From Bog-793 sp963761425 (GTDB taxonomy: Bacteria > Actinomycetota > Acidimicrobiia > Acidimicrobiales > Bog-793): 64,000 bases of DNA. The DNA lies in contig CAVXGQ010000002.1 of assembly GCA_963761425.1 (NCBI GenBank), positions 186,001 to 250,000 of the forward strand, given 5' to 3'. This document shows, in pieces, positions 1-12,145 of the stretch. Position 1 is the first letter of the stretch, and every line of letters starts with the position of its first letter. The notes beneath the pieces were generated by a model, which saw only the letters and a program-made list of their open reading frames with translations, did not search any database and was not told the origin of the DNA. Both the position numbers and the translations under genes were made by a program.

Positions 1-2022
1 CACGAGGACCAGGTGCGGTCGAACCTGCGGATGACGCCACTCGTGCGCGACGTCCCGGTCGAGGTCGACCTCGCCGCGCTCCGTCTGGAGTCCCCGGACC
101 GCGGGGCCCTCGAACGGCTCTTCAACTTCCTGGAGATGCGCACCCCGCGCGACCGACTCTTCACCGTCCTCGACGCCGCCGGGTTCGCGGCCGTGCCGGT
201 GGTGGCGGAGACGGGGCCCCCGCCGGCTCGGGGGGTGGTGTCGCTCGACACCGCCAGGGCCGTCGCTGCGGCGCTGTCGGCGGTCGACGAGCGGGCCCGC
301 ACCGAGGGGTGGATCGGTTTGGAGGTGACCTGGACGGGGATGCCCGGTCGCTCGGCGATCGAGGCCCTGGCGTTGTGCCCGCCCGGGGAGGGCGACGTCG
401 TCGTGCTGTCGGGAGGTCTCGTTGGCCGGGACGAGGTCACCTCGCCTCTCGCCTCGGTCCTCGGTTCACCACCGGGCGCCCCGCTTCGCCGCCGGGTCGT
501 CGGGCACCGGGTGAAGGAGCTGATGCGGGCGTTCCTGCCCCGGGGTATCGACGCGACGGCCCTGGAGGTCGACACCGCCGTCATCGCCTACGTTCTCGAC
601 CCCGCCGACGGTCAGGCCAGCTTGGACGAACTCGCCGAGCGTCGGGGAATGTCCCCTGCGCCCGGACCGCCGGCCGGACAGCTCGGTTTTGACCTCGCCG
701 AGTCGGAGGAGAAGACCGGCGGTTTCGTGGGGGCGACCGCCCGGCGAGCCGAGCTGGTGGCACGCCTCGGTGAGCGCCTTCTCGCCGAGCTCGACGCGGT
801 GGGGGGTCGCCAGCTCTACGAGGAGATCGAGCTGCCGCTCATCCGGGTGCTCGCCAAGATGGAAGTCGCCGGGATCGCCGTCGACGTGGACCGGTTGCGC
901 CGGATCAACCGGGAGTTGACGGCCGAGGCGGAGGGGCTCGAGGCGAAGCTGCACGAGCTGGCGGGCGAGGAGTTCAACGTCAACTCCTCGACGCAGCTGC
1001 GCGCCATCCTCTACGACAAGCTGAGGCTCACCCCCCAGCGCCGGACGAAGACCGGCTACTCGACCGACGCGGCGACCCTGGAAAAGCTGCGCGACGCCCA
1101 CCCGATCGTCGCGACCCTGCTCCGCTACCGCGAGGTGGAAAAGCTCCGCTCGACCTACGGCGAGGGCCTGCTCGCCGAGGTGGCCCCGGACGGGCGGATC
1201 CACGCCTCGTTCAACCAGACCGTAGCGAGGACCGGCCGGCTCTCGTCGGATCGGCCGAACCTCCACAACATCCCGGTTCGCACCGAGGACGGGCGGCGCA
1301 TCCGCGAGGCGTTCGTGCCGGCCGCCGGCACTGAGTTTTTGATCGCCGACTACAACCAGATCGAGCTGCGGGTGATCGCCCACCTGAGCCGCGACCCCGG
1401 TCTCGTGGAGGAGTTCGCCTCGGGCCACGACATCCACGCCGCCACGGCGTCACGCATCTACGGGGTGGATCCGGCGGCGGTGACCCTCGCCCAGCGCTCC
1501 AAGGCCAAGATGGTCTCCTACGGCCTCGCCTACGGCATGGAGGCCTACGGCCTCGCGCAACGTCTCGGCGTCGAGCTCGACGAGGCCACCGAGATCCTCG
1601 AGCACTACTTCCTGGCCTTCCCGGCGGTGCGGGCCTACATGGAGAACTCCGTCACCGAAGCCCGGGCCCGGGGTTACACGGTGACCGAGCTCGGCCGGCG
1701 GCGATACCTCCCGGAACTGGTCTCGGACAACCGCCGCATCCGCCAGGCGGCGGAGCGCCAGGCGATGAACGCCGGGATCCAGGGGCTCGCCGCCGACATC
1801 TTCAAACTTGCCCTCGTCCGGCTCGACGCAGCGTTGGAATCCGAAGGGCACGGCTCGCGCCTCGTGCTGCAGGTGCACGACGAGGTGCTCGTCGAGGTGC
1901 CGAAGTCCGAGCACGCGGCGGCCGAGGCCATCGTGCGGGAGGCGATGGAAGGGGCCTATCCGCTCTCGATGCCGCTCGAGGTCCACCTGTCCTGGGGAAC
2001 GACCTGGGCGGAGGCGAAATAG
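1..2022 (+). CDS. polA: DNA polymerase I, 5' end outside window
   Basis: Family A DNA polymerase, which fills gaps in repair and Okazaki fragment processing. The visible part holds a 3'-5' exonuclease-like domain (roughly nt 200-800) that lacks an obvious acidic catalytic set, as is common in actinobacterial PolA, followed by a complete polymerase domain. Motif A (DYNQIELRVIAHLSRD) begins near nt 1348, the motif B helix (RSKAKMVSYGLAYGMEAYG) near 1495 and motif C (QVHDEVLVEVP) near 1870. The frame stays open to base 1, and a GTG at 13 is probably internal, because about 670 codons are present against ~900 for the family. The missing N-terminus should hold the 5' nuclease domain. The gene ends 178 bp before rpsA. 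Confidence 0.95.
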   Translation, partial: HEDQVRSNLRMTPLVRDVPVEVDLAALRLESPDRGALERLFNFLEMRTPRDRLFTVLDAAGFAAVPVVAETGPPPARGVVSLDTARAVAAALSAVDERARTEGWIGLEVTWTGMPGRSAIEALALCPPGEGDVVVLSGGLVGRDEVTSPLASVLGSPPGAPLRRRVVGHRVKELMRAFLPRGIDATALEVDTAVIAYVLDPADGQASLDELAERRGMSPAPGPPAGQLGFDLAESEEKTGGFVGATARRAELVARLGERLLAELDAVGGRQLYEEIELPLIRVLAKMEVAGIAVDVDRLRRINRELTAEAEGLEAKLHELAGEEFNVNSSTQLRAILYDKLRLTPQRRTKTGYSTDAATLEKLRDAHPIVATLLRYREVEKLRSTYGEGLLAEVAPDGRIHASFNQTVARTGRLSSDRPNLHNIPVRTEDGRRIREAFVPAAGTEFLIADYNQIELRVIAHLSRDPGLVEEFASGHDIHAATASRIYGVDPAAVTLAQRSKAKMVSYGLAYGMEAYGLAQRLGVELDEATEILEHYFLAFPAVRAYMENSVTEARARGYTVTELGRRRYLPELVSDNRRIRQAAERQAMNAGIQGLAADIFKLALVRLDAALESEGHGSRLVLQVHDEVLVEVPKSEHAAAEAIVREAMEGAYPLSMPLEVHLSWGTTWAEAK

Positions 2023-2200
2023 TTCCGACACCAATGTGTAACATTGCTCACGTGTGTCGCCCCACCGCCTGGCGGTGCGAGCGCCACCGGTGCCCCGCCG
2101 TTGCGGCGAGGCGACCGGCCAACCCATCCACCGATGCCGCTGAAGTCGCCCGCGTGCGATGCAGCGGCCGTCACCTGACAACCTAAAGGCCACTTTGCCA

Positions 2201-3709
2201 ATGCCCGCATCCGCCCCCGAGGAACCTTCGCAGCCGACCGCGGTCGAGGAGCCCGCCGGTAGAAGCGATACGCCAACCACCGCCGAGCCAACCCCAGTGG
2301 TCGAGGCCGAGGGATACACCCACCAGACGATCACCGAGGACGACCTCGGTTCGCTCTCTTTCGACGACGCCGTCGACCAGACGATGGTCGCCTTCGATGA
2401 GGGCGACATCGTGAAGGGCACCATCGTGAAGGTCGACAACGACGAGGTCCTTCTCGACATCGGCTACAAATCCGAGGGCGTCATCCCGGTGCGCGAGCTC
2501 TCCATCCGCCACGACGTCGACGCCCACGAGATCGTCTCCGTCGGCGACGAGGTCGAGGCGCTGGTCCTCCAGAAAGAGGACAAGGAGGGCCGGCTGGTCC
2601 TGTCGAAGAAGCGAGCCCAGTACGAGCGGGCCTGGGGCGACATCGAGCGGATCAAGGACTCCGGCGGGATCGTCGAGGGACCGGTGATCGAGGTCGTAAA
2701 GGGCGGCCTCATCCTCGACATCGGGCTGCGGGGGTTCCTGCCGGCGTCGCTCGTCGAGCTGCGGCGGGTGCGCGACCTCCAGCCGTACATCGGCAAGGTT
2801 CTCGAGGCCAAGATCATCGAGCTCGACAAGAACCGGAACAACGTCGTCCTGTCCCGGCGCGCCTGGCTCGAGGAGACCCAGAAAGAACAGCGCGGCGAAT
2901 TCCTCGTCAGCCTGAAGCCGGGCGAGATCCGCACCGGCGTCGTTTCCTCGGTGGTGAACTTCGGTGCCTTCGTCGACCTCGGGGGCATGGACGGCCTGAT
3001 CCACGTTTCCGAACTGTCCTGGAAGCACGTCGACCACCCCTCCTCGGTCGTCCAGGTCGGCGACGAGGTGACGGTCCAGGTGCTCGACGTCGACCTCGAC
3101 AAGGAGCGGATCTCTCTCTCGCTGAAGGCGACCCAGTCCGACCCCTGGCAGGAGTTCGCCAGTGCTCACCACGTCGGCGAGCTCGTCTACGGCCGGATCA
3201 CCAAGCTGGTGCCCTTCGGTGCCTTCGTCCAGGTCGGTGACGGCATCGAGGGTCTGGTCCACATCTCGGAGATGGCGGCACACCACGTGGACCTGCCCGA
3301 GCAGGTCGTCACCTCCGGCGAGGAGCTGTGGGTGAAGATCATCGACATCGACCTGCAGCGCCGGCGGATCAGCCTGTCGATCAAGCAGGCGGCGGAGGGT
3401 GGCGAGGTCGCCGAGGAGTACCGCGAAGCGTTCGGCGAGCAGGCCTACGACGCCGAGGGCAACTACATCGGCTCCTTCGACTACACGCCCGCGCCCTTCA
3501 CGCCGGAGACCGAGGCCCAGGCGGCGTGGGCCGAGGAGTTCGCCGGCGAGGTGGCCGCACCCGCCGAGGCGGAGTCGGAGGCGGTCGAGGAGGCGGAGTC
3601 GGGGGACGACGGTGCCGCCGGTCCGGAAGACCCCGCCGGTCCGGAGGACCCCGCCGCGCCAGAGGCGGCCGCCGGCGAGTCCCCCGAAGCCGAAGCCGGC
3701 CGGTCCTGA
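2201..3709 (+). CDS. rpsA: 30S ribosomal protein S1
   Basis: Ribosomal protein S1 binds mRNA at the small subunit and helps initiation. Four consecutive S1 (OB-fold) repeats are visible. The first starts near VAFDEGDIVKGTIVKVDN and the second near GGIVEGPVIEVVKGG. Repeats three and four share the NFGAFVDLGG and PFGAFVQVGD type core with following HVSELSWKH and HISEMAAHH segments. The C-terminal ~100 residues are acidic and Ala/Glu/Pro-rich, typical of actinobacterial S1. The ATG at 2201 is preferred because an AAAGG lies upstream. An in-frame ATG at 2159 would add 14 residues but has no ribosome binding site. coaE follows after 74 bp. Confidence 0.95.
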   Translation: MPASAPEEPSQPTAVEEPAGRSDTPTTAEPTPVVEAEGYTHQTITEDDLGSLSFDDAVDQTMVAFDEGDIVKGTIVKVDNDEVLLDIGYKSEGVIPVRELSIRHDVDAHEIVSVGDEVEALVLQKEDKEGRLVLSKKRAQYERAWGDIERIKDSGGIVEGPVIEVVKGGLILDIGLRGFLPASLVELRRVRDLQPYIGKVLEAKIIELDKNRNNVVLSRRAWLEETQKEQRGEFLVSLKPGEIRTGVVSSVVNFGAFVDLGGMDGLIHVSELSWKHVDHPSSVVQVGDEVTVQVLDVDLDKERISLSLKATQSDPWQEFASAHHVGELVYGRITKLVPFGAFVQVGDGIEGLVHISEMAAHHVDLPEQVVTSGEELWVKIIDIDLQRRRISLSIKQAAEGGEVAEEYREAFGEQAYDAEGNYIGSFDYTPAPFTPETEAQAAWAEEFAGEVAAPAEAESEAVEEAESGDDGAAGPEDPAGPEDPAAPEAAAGESPEAEAGRS

Positions 3710-3783
3710 GTCAGCCGCCAACGCCGGGGGTGGCCGTGACGGCACCTCGGCGGTCCCTGGCCGTCGCGCACTGAAGGGCGTCA

Positions 3784-4425
3784 GTGGTCACGATCGGCCT
3801 CACCGGGGGGATCGGGTCGGGCAAGTCGACCGTGGTCAGGCTCCTCGAACGCCGCGGGGCGCGGGTGATCGACGCCGACGCCATCTCCCACCGGCTGATG
3901 GCACCCGGGACTCCGGGTCACGATGCCGTCGTCAGGCGTTTCGGGGCCGCGGTCGTCGGCCCGGACGGGTCGATCGACCGACGGGCGCTGGCGGCGCTGG
4001 TCTTTACCGATCCTGCGGCGCGGATCGATCTCGAGGCGATCATCCATCCACTGGTGGGCGCGGTCATCCGTCGGGAGCTGGACGCCGCCGAACCGGGTGA
4101 GGTCGTCGTCTGTGTGTTGCCGCTCCTCGCCGAGACCGATGCCCGTCACCGCTACCGTTTCGACGGCGTGATCGTGGTCGACGCCCCCGAGGAGCTGGTC
4201 CTGGCGCGGCTGGTCCAGGACCGCCACATGGACGAGACCGACGCCCGGGCCCGGATCGCGGCCCAAACCGATCGCTTCGCGCGCCTCGCCCTGGCCGACT
4301 ACGTGATCCTCAATGTCGGCACCCTCGAAGAGCTCGAGGAGATGATCGAGGGCGCCTGGCGCTGGATCGATCGTCTCGGGCGCGGGTCGGCTGCTCCTCC
4401 GGCGTCCAACGGGGAAGGTCGCTAG
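3784..4425 (+). CDS. coaE: dephospho-CoA kinase
   Basis: Catalyses the last step of coenzyme A synthesis, ATP-dependent phosphorylation of the 3'-hydroxyl of dephospho-CoA. The N-terminus TIGLTGGIGSGKST is a P-loop diagnostic of CoaE. The usual 'VIDADAISH' substrate segment follows at residues ~30-38, and 'VVVDAPEELVLARLVQDR' marks the lid/core region. The length of 213 aa fits the family (about 200). The GTG at 3784 puts the P-loop at residues 8-15. It lies between rpsA and uvrB, a gene order common in Actinobacteria. Confidence 0.93.
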   Translation: MVTIGLTGGIGSGKSTVVRLLERRGARVIDADAISHRLMAPGTPGHDAVVRRFGAAVVGPDGSIDRRALAALVFTDPAARIDLEAIIHPLVGAVIRRELDAAEPGEVVVCVLPLLAETDARHRYRFDGVIVVDAPEELVLARLVQDRHMDETDARARIAAQTDRFARLALADYVILNVGTLEELEEMIEGAWRWIDRLGRGSAAPPASNGEGR

Positions 4426-4488
4426 GACCCTATCGAGGGCCCTGCCGGGTCGGGATCCCGCCGAGCAGCGCCTCGTTACGATGGCTTC

Positions 4489-6556
4489 GTGCCGCCCTTC
4501 CGGGTCGTTGCCGATTTCACGCCCGCGGGTGACCAGCCGAAGGCGATCGCCGAGCTCACCGCCAGCCTGGAACGGGGCAATCGTTTCCAGACCCTGCTCG
4601 GGATTACCGGGAGTGGCAAGAGCGCCACCATCGCCTGGACCATCGAGAAGGTGCAACGTCCGACCCTGGTGATCGCGCCGAACAAGTCCCTCGCTGCCCA
4701 GCTCGCCGGGGAGTTCCGCGAGTTCTTTCCCGATAACCGCGTCGAGTACTTCGTCTCCTACTACGACTACTACCAGCCCGAGGCCTATATTCCCTCGACG
4801 GACACCTACATCGAGAAGGATTCGTCGATCAACGACGAGATCGACCGGCTCCGCCACTCGACGACGGCGAGCCTGCTCACCCGCCGGGATGTCATCGTCG
4901 TCGCCTCGGTGTCCTGCATCTACGGGCTCGGATCGCCCGAGGAGTACGAGGGCCAGATCCTCGTCGTCCACCCCGGTGAGGTTCACGACCAGCGCGCCCT
5001 GTTGAGGCGTCTCGTCGACATGCACTACGACCGCAACGACCAGAACCTGGTGCGGGGCCGCTTCCGGGTGCGCGGCGACACGATCGAGATCCACCCCGCC
5101 TACGAGGAGACCTCGGTGCGCCTGGAACTCCTCGGCGACGAGGTCGAGCGCATCAGCCGCTTCGACGAGCTGACCGGAGAGTTGCTCGGGGAGCTCGACG
5201 AGCTGGTGGTCTTCCCGGCGACGCACTACGTCGCCGGCGACGAGGCGTTGAAAGCCGCCATCTCGTCGATCGAGGCCGAGCTCGCCGGGCGTCTCCGGGA
5301 GCTCGAGGCCGCCGGGAAGCTGCTCGAAGCGCAGCGTCTCCGGATGCGCACCGAGCACGACCTCGAGATGCTGGCCGAGGTCGGCTACTGCAGCGGCGTC
5401 GAGAACTACAGTCGCCACCTCGACGGCCGCCAGCCGGGTCAGCCGCCCTACACCCTCATCGACTACTTCCCCGACGACTGGCTCTTGGTGATCGACGAGA
5501 GCCACGTCTCGGTCCCCCAGCTCCACGGCCAGTACTTCGGGGACCGTTCGCGCAAGGAGGTCCTCGTCGAGCACGGCTTTCGCCTTCCCTCTGCTCTCGA
5601 CAATCGGCCGCTCCGATTCGAGGAGCTCGAGGGGCGCCTCAAGCAGTGCGTCTTCATGTCGGCGACCCCTTCGCCTTACGAGTTCGGGGTCTCCGATACC
5701 GTCGTCGAGCAGATCGTCCGTCCGACCGGGCTCGTCGACCCCGAGGTGGTGGTGAAGCCGACCAAGCGCCAGATCGACGATCTGATCGCCGAGATCGACG
5801 CCGTCGTCGCCCGAGGTGAGCGGGTGCTCGTGACCACGTTGACGAAGAAGATGGCCGAGGACCTGACCGATTACCTGCTCGAGGCGGGTTTGCGGGTGCG
5901 CTACCTGCATTCCAACGTGGAGACCATCGAACGGATCGAGATCCTGCGGGACCTGCGCCTCGGGGACTTCGACGTGCTCGTCGGGATCAACCTGCTGCGG
6001 GAGGGACTCGACCTTCCGGAGGTGTCGCTGGTCGCCATCCTCGACGCCGACAAGGAGGGTTTCCTGCGCTCGTCGACCTCGCTCATCCAGACGATCGGCC
6101 GGGCGGCGCGCAACGTCGCCGGGCGGGTGATTCTCTACGCCGACCTCATCACCGACTCGATGCGCCACGCCCTGGCGGAGACCGAGCGCCGGCGCGAGCT
6201 CCAGCGGGCCTACAACCTCGAGCACGGCATCGATCCGCAGACGATCCGCAAGGCGGTCACCGACCTTGTCGCGCAGTTCCGGGCCGCGGGCTCGGCGAGG
6301 CCGACCGAGGGCGCCCCCCTGCCCGCCGGCGCGACCTCGGAACGCAGTCGCCGGGCCGGACGTCGGGCCGCAGAGCGGGTCGCCGGGCCGGTGCCCGAGC
6401 ACGCCGGCGAGCTCCCTGCCGACGAACTGGCACGCCTCATCGCCACCCTCGACGCCGAGATGCACGAGGCCGCCAAGGAGCTCCGGTTCGAGTACGCGGC
6501 GCGTCTCGCGCGACGAAATCCGACGGCTCCATCGCGAGCTCAAAGAAGTCGGCTAG
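4489..6556 (+). CDS. uvrB: excinuclease ABC subunit B, frameshifted near the 3' end
   Basis: DNA damage-loading helicase subunit of nucleotide excision repair. The Walker A GITGSGKS is at residues 38-45, and the damage-probing beta-hairpin (YYDYYQPEAYIP) is at ~91-102. The helicase motifs 'VLVTTLTKKMAEDLTDYL' and 'QTIGRAARN' follow. The C-terminal UVR motif, which contacts UvrC, starts normally (HEAAKELRFEYAARL). One extra base near 6508 then moves the frame. Skipping it restores RDEIRRLHRELKEVG and a TAG at 6554-6556, giving about 688 aa. Unrepaired, the frame runs on to 6654 (721 aa) and overlaps uvrA by 82 bp with an unrelated Arg/Ser-rich tail. The coordinates given are for the reconstructed gene. 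Confidence 0.9.
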
Positions 6557-6572
6557 GACGTATCCTGCGAAG

Positions 6573-9401
<2,829 letters not shown>

Positions 9402-9572
9402 AGCTGCCGAGCGCGGTCCGCAGATCGACCCGATCGGAGGAGAAAGGTGGCTCCCGGGGGCGCCACGCGGCCGGCGGGGATCTGCGATCATGGCCCCAAC
9501 CACGGAGCCGAGTCTGGCCGGTAGCTTGACGGTGACAGACACGGTGCTTGCCAGCTGATGGGGGGTCAAGCG

Positions 9573-10523
9573 ATGGGACTAAGTCTGGCGGCTTCGTACT
9601 GGCTGGCTCTCGGATGCCTCGTCGCCTTCTTCGCGCTTCTCTACTGGATGCTCGGCCCGGCGAAGGAGCCGGCCGATTCGGTGGCGCAGCAGCCGGTCGG
9701 TTCGTCGACGGAGGGACCGAAGACCTATCGGCCCTTCTGGAACCTCATCGTCGGCGCCGACAACCGGGTCTCGACCTCCAAGGTCCAGTTCGTGTTGTGG
9801 ACGCTGGCGCTCGCCTACGCGCTCTTGGTCATCGCCTTCCACCGGTTCGAGCTTCCGCCCGGCAACCTCGACCCTCGTTACCTTCTGCTGCTCGGTTTCC
9901 CAGCCGGTGCGGCGGTAAGCGCCAAGGCCATCACGACCCAGAAGACCGCGAGCGGCACCATCGCGAAGACCCCGGCCGATTCGACCGGCATCACCGACAT
10001 CGTGGCGAACGACTCGGGCGGGCTCGACTTCGGCGACACCCAGTACTTCCTTTTCAACCTCGTGGCGCTGACCGCGTTCTTCATCGCCTTTTTTCACCAA
10101 CCGACGACCCTGCCGACCCTTTCCGACACCTTGGTGGCGCTCACCTCGGCCTCGGCTACCGCCTACGTGGCGAAGAAAGCGGCGACGTCCACCCCGACCC
10201 CGTCGGTCACGATCAGCGCGGTAAGCCCGCAACGGGGCGCGCCGGGGAGCACTCTTCGCGTCTACGGATCGAACCTCTGCGCCGGCCAGACACCGGAAAA
10301 CAAGGACAAGCTGTCGGTGACCGTGGGCGGAACCCCCGCGGTGGTGCAGGACGAGGCGCAGGACTCCCTCATCGTCGTCTGCGTGCCCGAGGTGCCCGAC
10401 GAGCAAAAGAGCGGAGTTTCCGGTGGGGACCAGCATCCCGACGAGCGCCCGCTGGCGGTGCAGGTCGTCACGCCGTCTGGCCAGACTGCCCGTCTTCCGA
10501 ACGCCTTCGTCGTGCCGAGGTAG
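9573..10523 (+). CDS. membrane-anchored protein with C-terminal IPT/TIG domain
   Basis: Function not recognised. From the ATG at 9573, which has a strong GGGGGG ribosome site, the protein has an N-terminal transmembrane helix (residues ~5-25). Two further hydrophobic segments (~residues 75-115) and another (~155-172) follow. After a Thr/Pro linker comes a ~90-residue IPT/TIG-like immunoglobulin fold, beginning SVTISAVSPQRGAPGSTLRVY and ending VQVVTPSGQTARLPNAFVV. TIG domains of this form usually occur in secreted or surface proteins. An in-frame ATG at 9558 is possible. The gene converges on the agmatine operon with 116 bp between stops. Confidence 0.7.
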   Translation: MGLSLAASYWLALGCLVAFFALLYWMLGPAKEPADSVAQQPVGSSTEGPKTYRPFWNLIVGADNRVSTSKVQFVLWTLALAYALLVIAFHRFELPPGNLDPRYLLLLGFPAGAAVSAKAITTQKTASGTIAKTPADSTGITDIVANDSGGLDFGDTQYFLFNLVALTAFFIAFFHQPTTLPTLSDTLVALTSASATAYVAKKAATSTPTPSVTISAVSPQRGAPGSTLRVYGSNLCAGQTPENKDKLSVTVGGTPAVVQDEAQDSLIVVCVPEVPDEQKSGVSGGDQHPDERPLAVQVVTPSGQTARLPNAFVVPR

Positions 10524-10639
10524 TCGGATCGGCGAGCTTCCCGCGGTCGTCCGTGGATACAACACCTGGGCGCGCTCTATTGGACGGGGGAAGACGAGGA
10601 GACCGCCTGCGAGCTGTCGTTCCGGTAGAGACCCCGGAG

Positions 10640-12115
10640 TTACCCCGGTACCGTTGGATCGGGGAGCGCCCCGAGCTCGGCACTTTCCCCGCCAGGCGTG
10701 ACGGTGCTGGTGGCGGTCCGCCGGGCGAGCCACCAGCCGACGAGCATGCTGAGTGCCGTGCCGCCCCCGGTGACCGCCCGGTAGGTCACCGTGGGAGTCC
10801 CGGTGGGTACGAGGTAGAAGAAGAGCACGATGGCGAGCATCACGCCGGCCATGGTGAGCACCACGCTCAGCCAGATGCCGGGCCGCCGGTAGGGAACCGT
10901 GTAGGGGCGCGGCGTGTTCGGTCGCGTCCACCGCAGCATCATCACCGCCGGGAACATCAACAGATACGGGAACAGGAACACGATCGAGCTCAGGGCGAAG
11001 ATGCTCCAGAACACGCTCTCTTTGGTGGCGAAGAAGGCGTAGTTGACGATGGTGAGCGCCGTGGCGAGCACGCCCATCAGGACGAAGGCGTAATCCGGCG
11101 TGTAGTAGCGCCGGTTGGTGTGGCCGAACACCCCCGGTGCGGAGCGGTCGAGTCCGGTGGATGCCATGGAGTGGTTGGCCCCGATCGACCAGGTCACCAT
11201 GTTGCCGATCAGGGTGAACAACAGCAGCACGATGAAGAGGTCGTAGACGGAGCTGGCCGCGCTCCCGAGAACCGCGTGGAAGGAGAGCTTCATCGCGTCC
11301 GCCATCCCGGAGACGATGGAGAGGTTCTTCAGCGGGATGGTCGACAGGATCCCGTAGTTGCCGATGAGTTCGGCGACCACGATGATCACGCCCCCGAGGA
11401 GCACCATGCGCGGGATGTTGCGCCGGGGGTTCTTGACCGCGCCGGCTGCCGAGCTCATGAGCTCGAAGCCCATGAAGTTGTAGACGATGATCGGCAGGAA
11501 GCTCCAGTTGGCACCGAAGGAAGGCACCCATTTCCCCGGGGCGAAGGAGTTGGCGACTCCGTGGGTGACGACGAACCCGAGACCCATGCCGCCCAGCACC
11601 ACCAGCACGAGGACCTTCACCACCGCGCTGGCGCTGTTGACCCACTTGCTGAGGGACATCGGCAGGATGCCGATCAGCACCATGAACCAGATGAGGACGA
11701 TGACGAGGATCTCGGCCCAGGTCTGGCTCATGCCGCCCCAGAACGCCGCCGACAGGGTGCCGGCGAACACGACGAAGACGGCCGGCGCCCAGTAGGCCAC
11801 GTTCACCCAGTACAGCCAGGCGGTGAAGGTTCCCCAGCGTTGCCCGTAGGCCTCGCGCACCCACACGTAGATGCCGCCCTCCTGGGGCCACGCACTTCCC
11901 AACTCGGCGGTGACTAGTCCGTAGGGGACGAAGAAGACGACGGCGAAGATCACGAAAAGTGTGATGCACTGCACGCCGAGGGCGCAGGCGACCGCCACCG
12001 TGTCGAGGGTGATCATGGCTGAAACCGCGAAGAGGGTCATCGAGAAGATGCCCATGGTCCTCGGCTGGTCGGCTATCGACGCGGGGCGCGTGACCGACTT
12101 CGTTTCAACGGCCAT
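10640..12115 (-). CDS. APC superfamily amino acid/polyamine permease, agmatine-putrescine exchanger candidate
   Basis: Integral membrane transporter of the amino acid-polyamine-organocation superfamily, 491 aa with about 12 hydrophobic helices. The N-terminus (FSMTLFAVSAMITLDTVAV) and the 'WPQEGGIYVWVREAYG' segment at the helix 2/3 region are typical of the glutamate:GABA/agmatine:putrescine antiporter branch. It is the third gene of a minus-strand operon behind the carbamoyltransferase and agmatine deiminase, 30 bp after aguA. That context makes agmatine uptake, possibly in exchange for putrescine, the likely role. Substrate specificity is inferred from neighbours, not from binding-site residues. 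Confidence 0.85.
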   Translation of the reverse strand: MAVETKSVTRPASIADQPRTMGIFSMTLFAVSAMITLDTVAVACALGVQCITLFVIFAVVFFVPYGLVTAELGSAWPQEGGIYVWVREAYGQRWGTFTAWLYWVNVAYWAPAVFVVFAGTLSAAFWGGMSQTWAEILVIVLIWFMVLIGILPMSLSKWVNSASAVVKVLVLVVLGGMGLGFVVTHGVANSFAPGKWVPSFGANWSFLPIIVYNFMGFELMSSAAGAVKNPRRNIPRMVLLGGVIIVVAELIGNYGILSTIPLKNLSIVSGMADAMKLSFHAVLGSAASSVYDLFIVLLLFTLIGNMVTWSIGANHSMASTGLDRSAPGVFGHTNRRYYTPDYAFVLMGVLATALTIVNYAFFATKESVFWSIFALSSIVFLFPYLLMFPAVMMLRWTRPNTPRPYTVPYRRPGIWLSVVLTMAGVMLAIVLFFYLVPTGTPTVTYRAVTGGGTALSMLVGWWLARRTATSTVTPGGESAELGALPDPTVPG

Positions 12116-12145
12116 GATTACGTCCCTTCATGGATCCCAGCACTT

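Noticed and set aside
3781..6543. 920-codon open frame on the - strand opposite coaE/uvrB
   Set aside because: Antisense shadow of high-GC genes with biased third positions; its translation is low-complexity Asp/Gly/Arg/Val-rich and has no motifs.
9579..11969. 796-codon - strand frame across the TIG protein and the permease
   Set aside because: Shadow in another frame of a real - strand permease and antisense to the TIG gene; Arg/His/Gly-rich composition.
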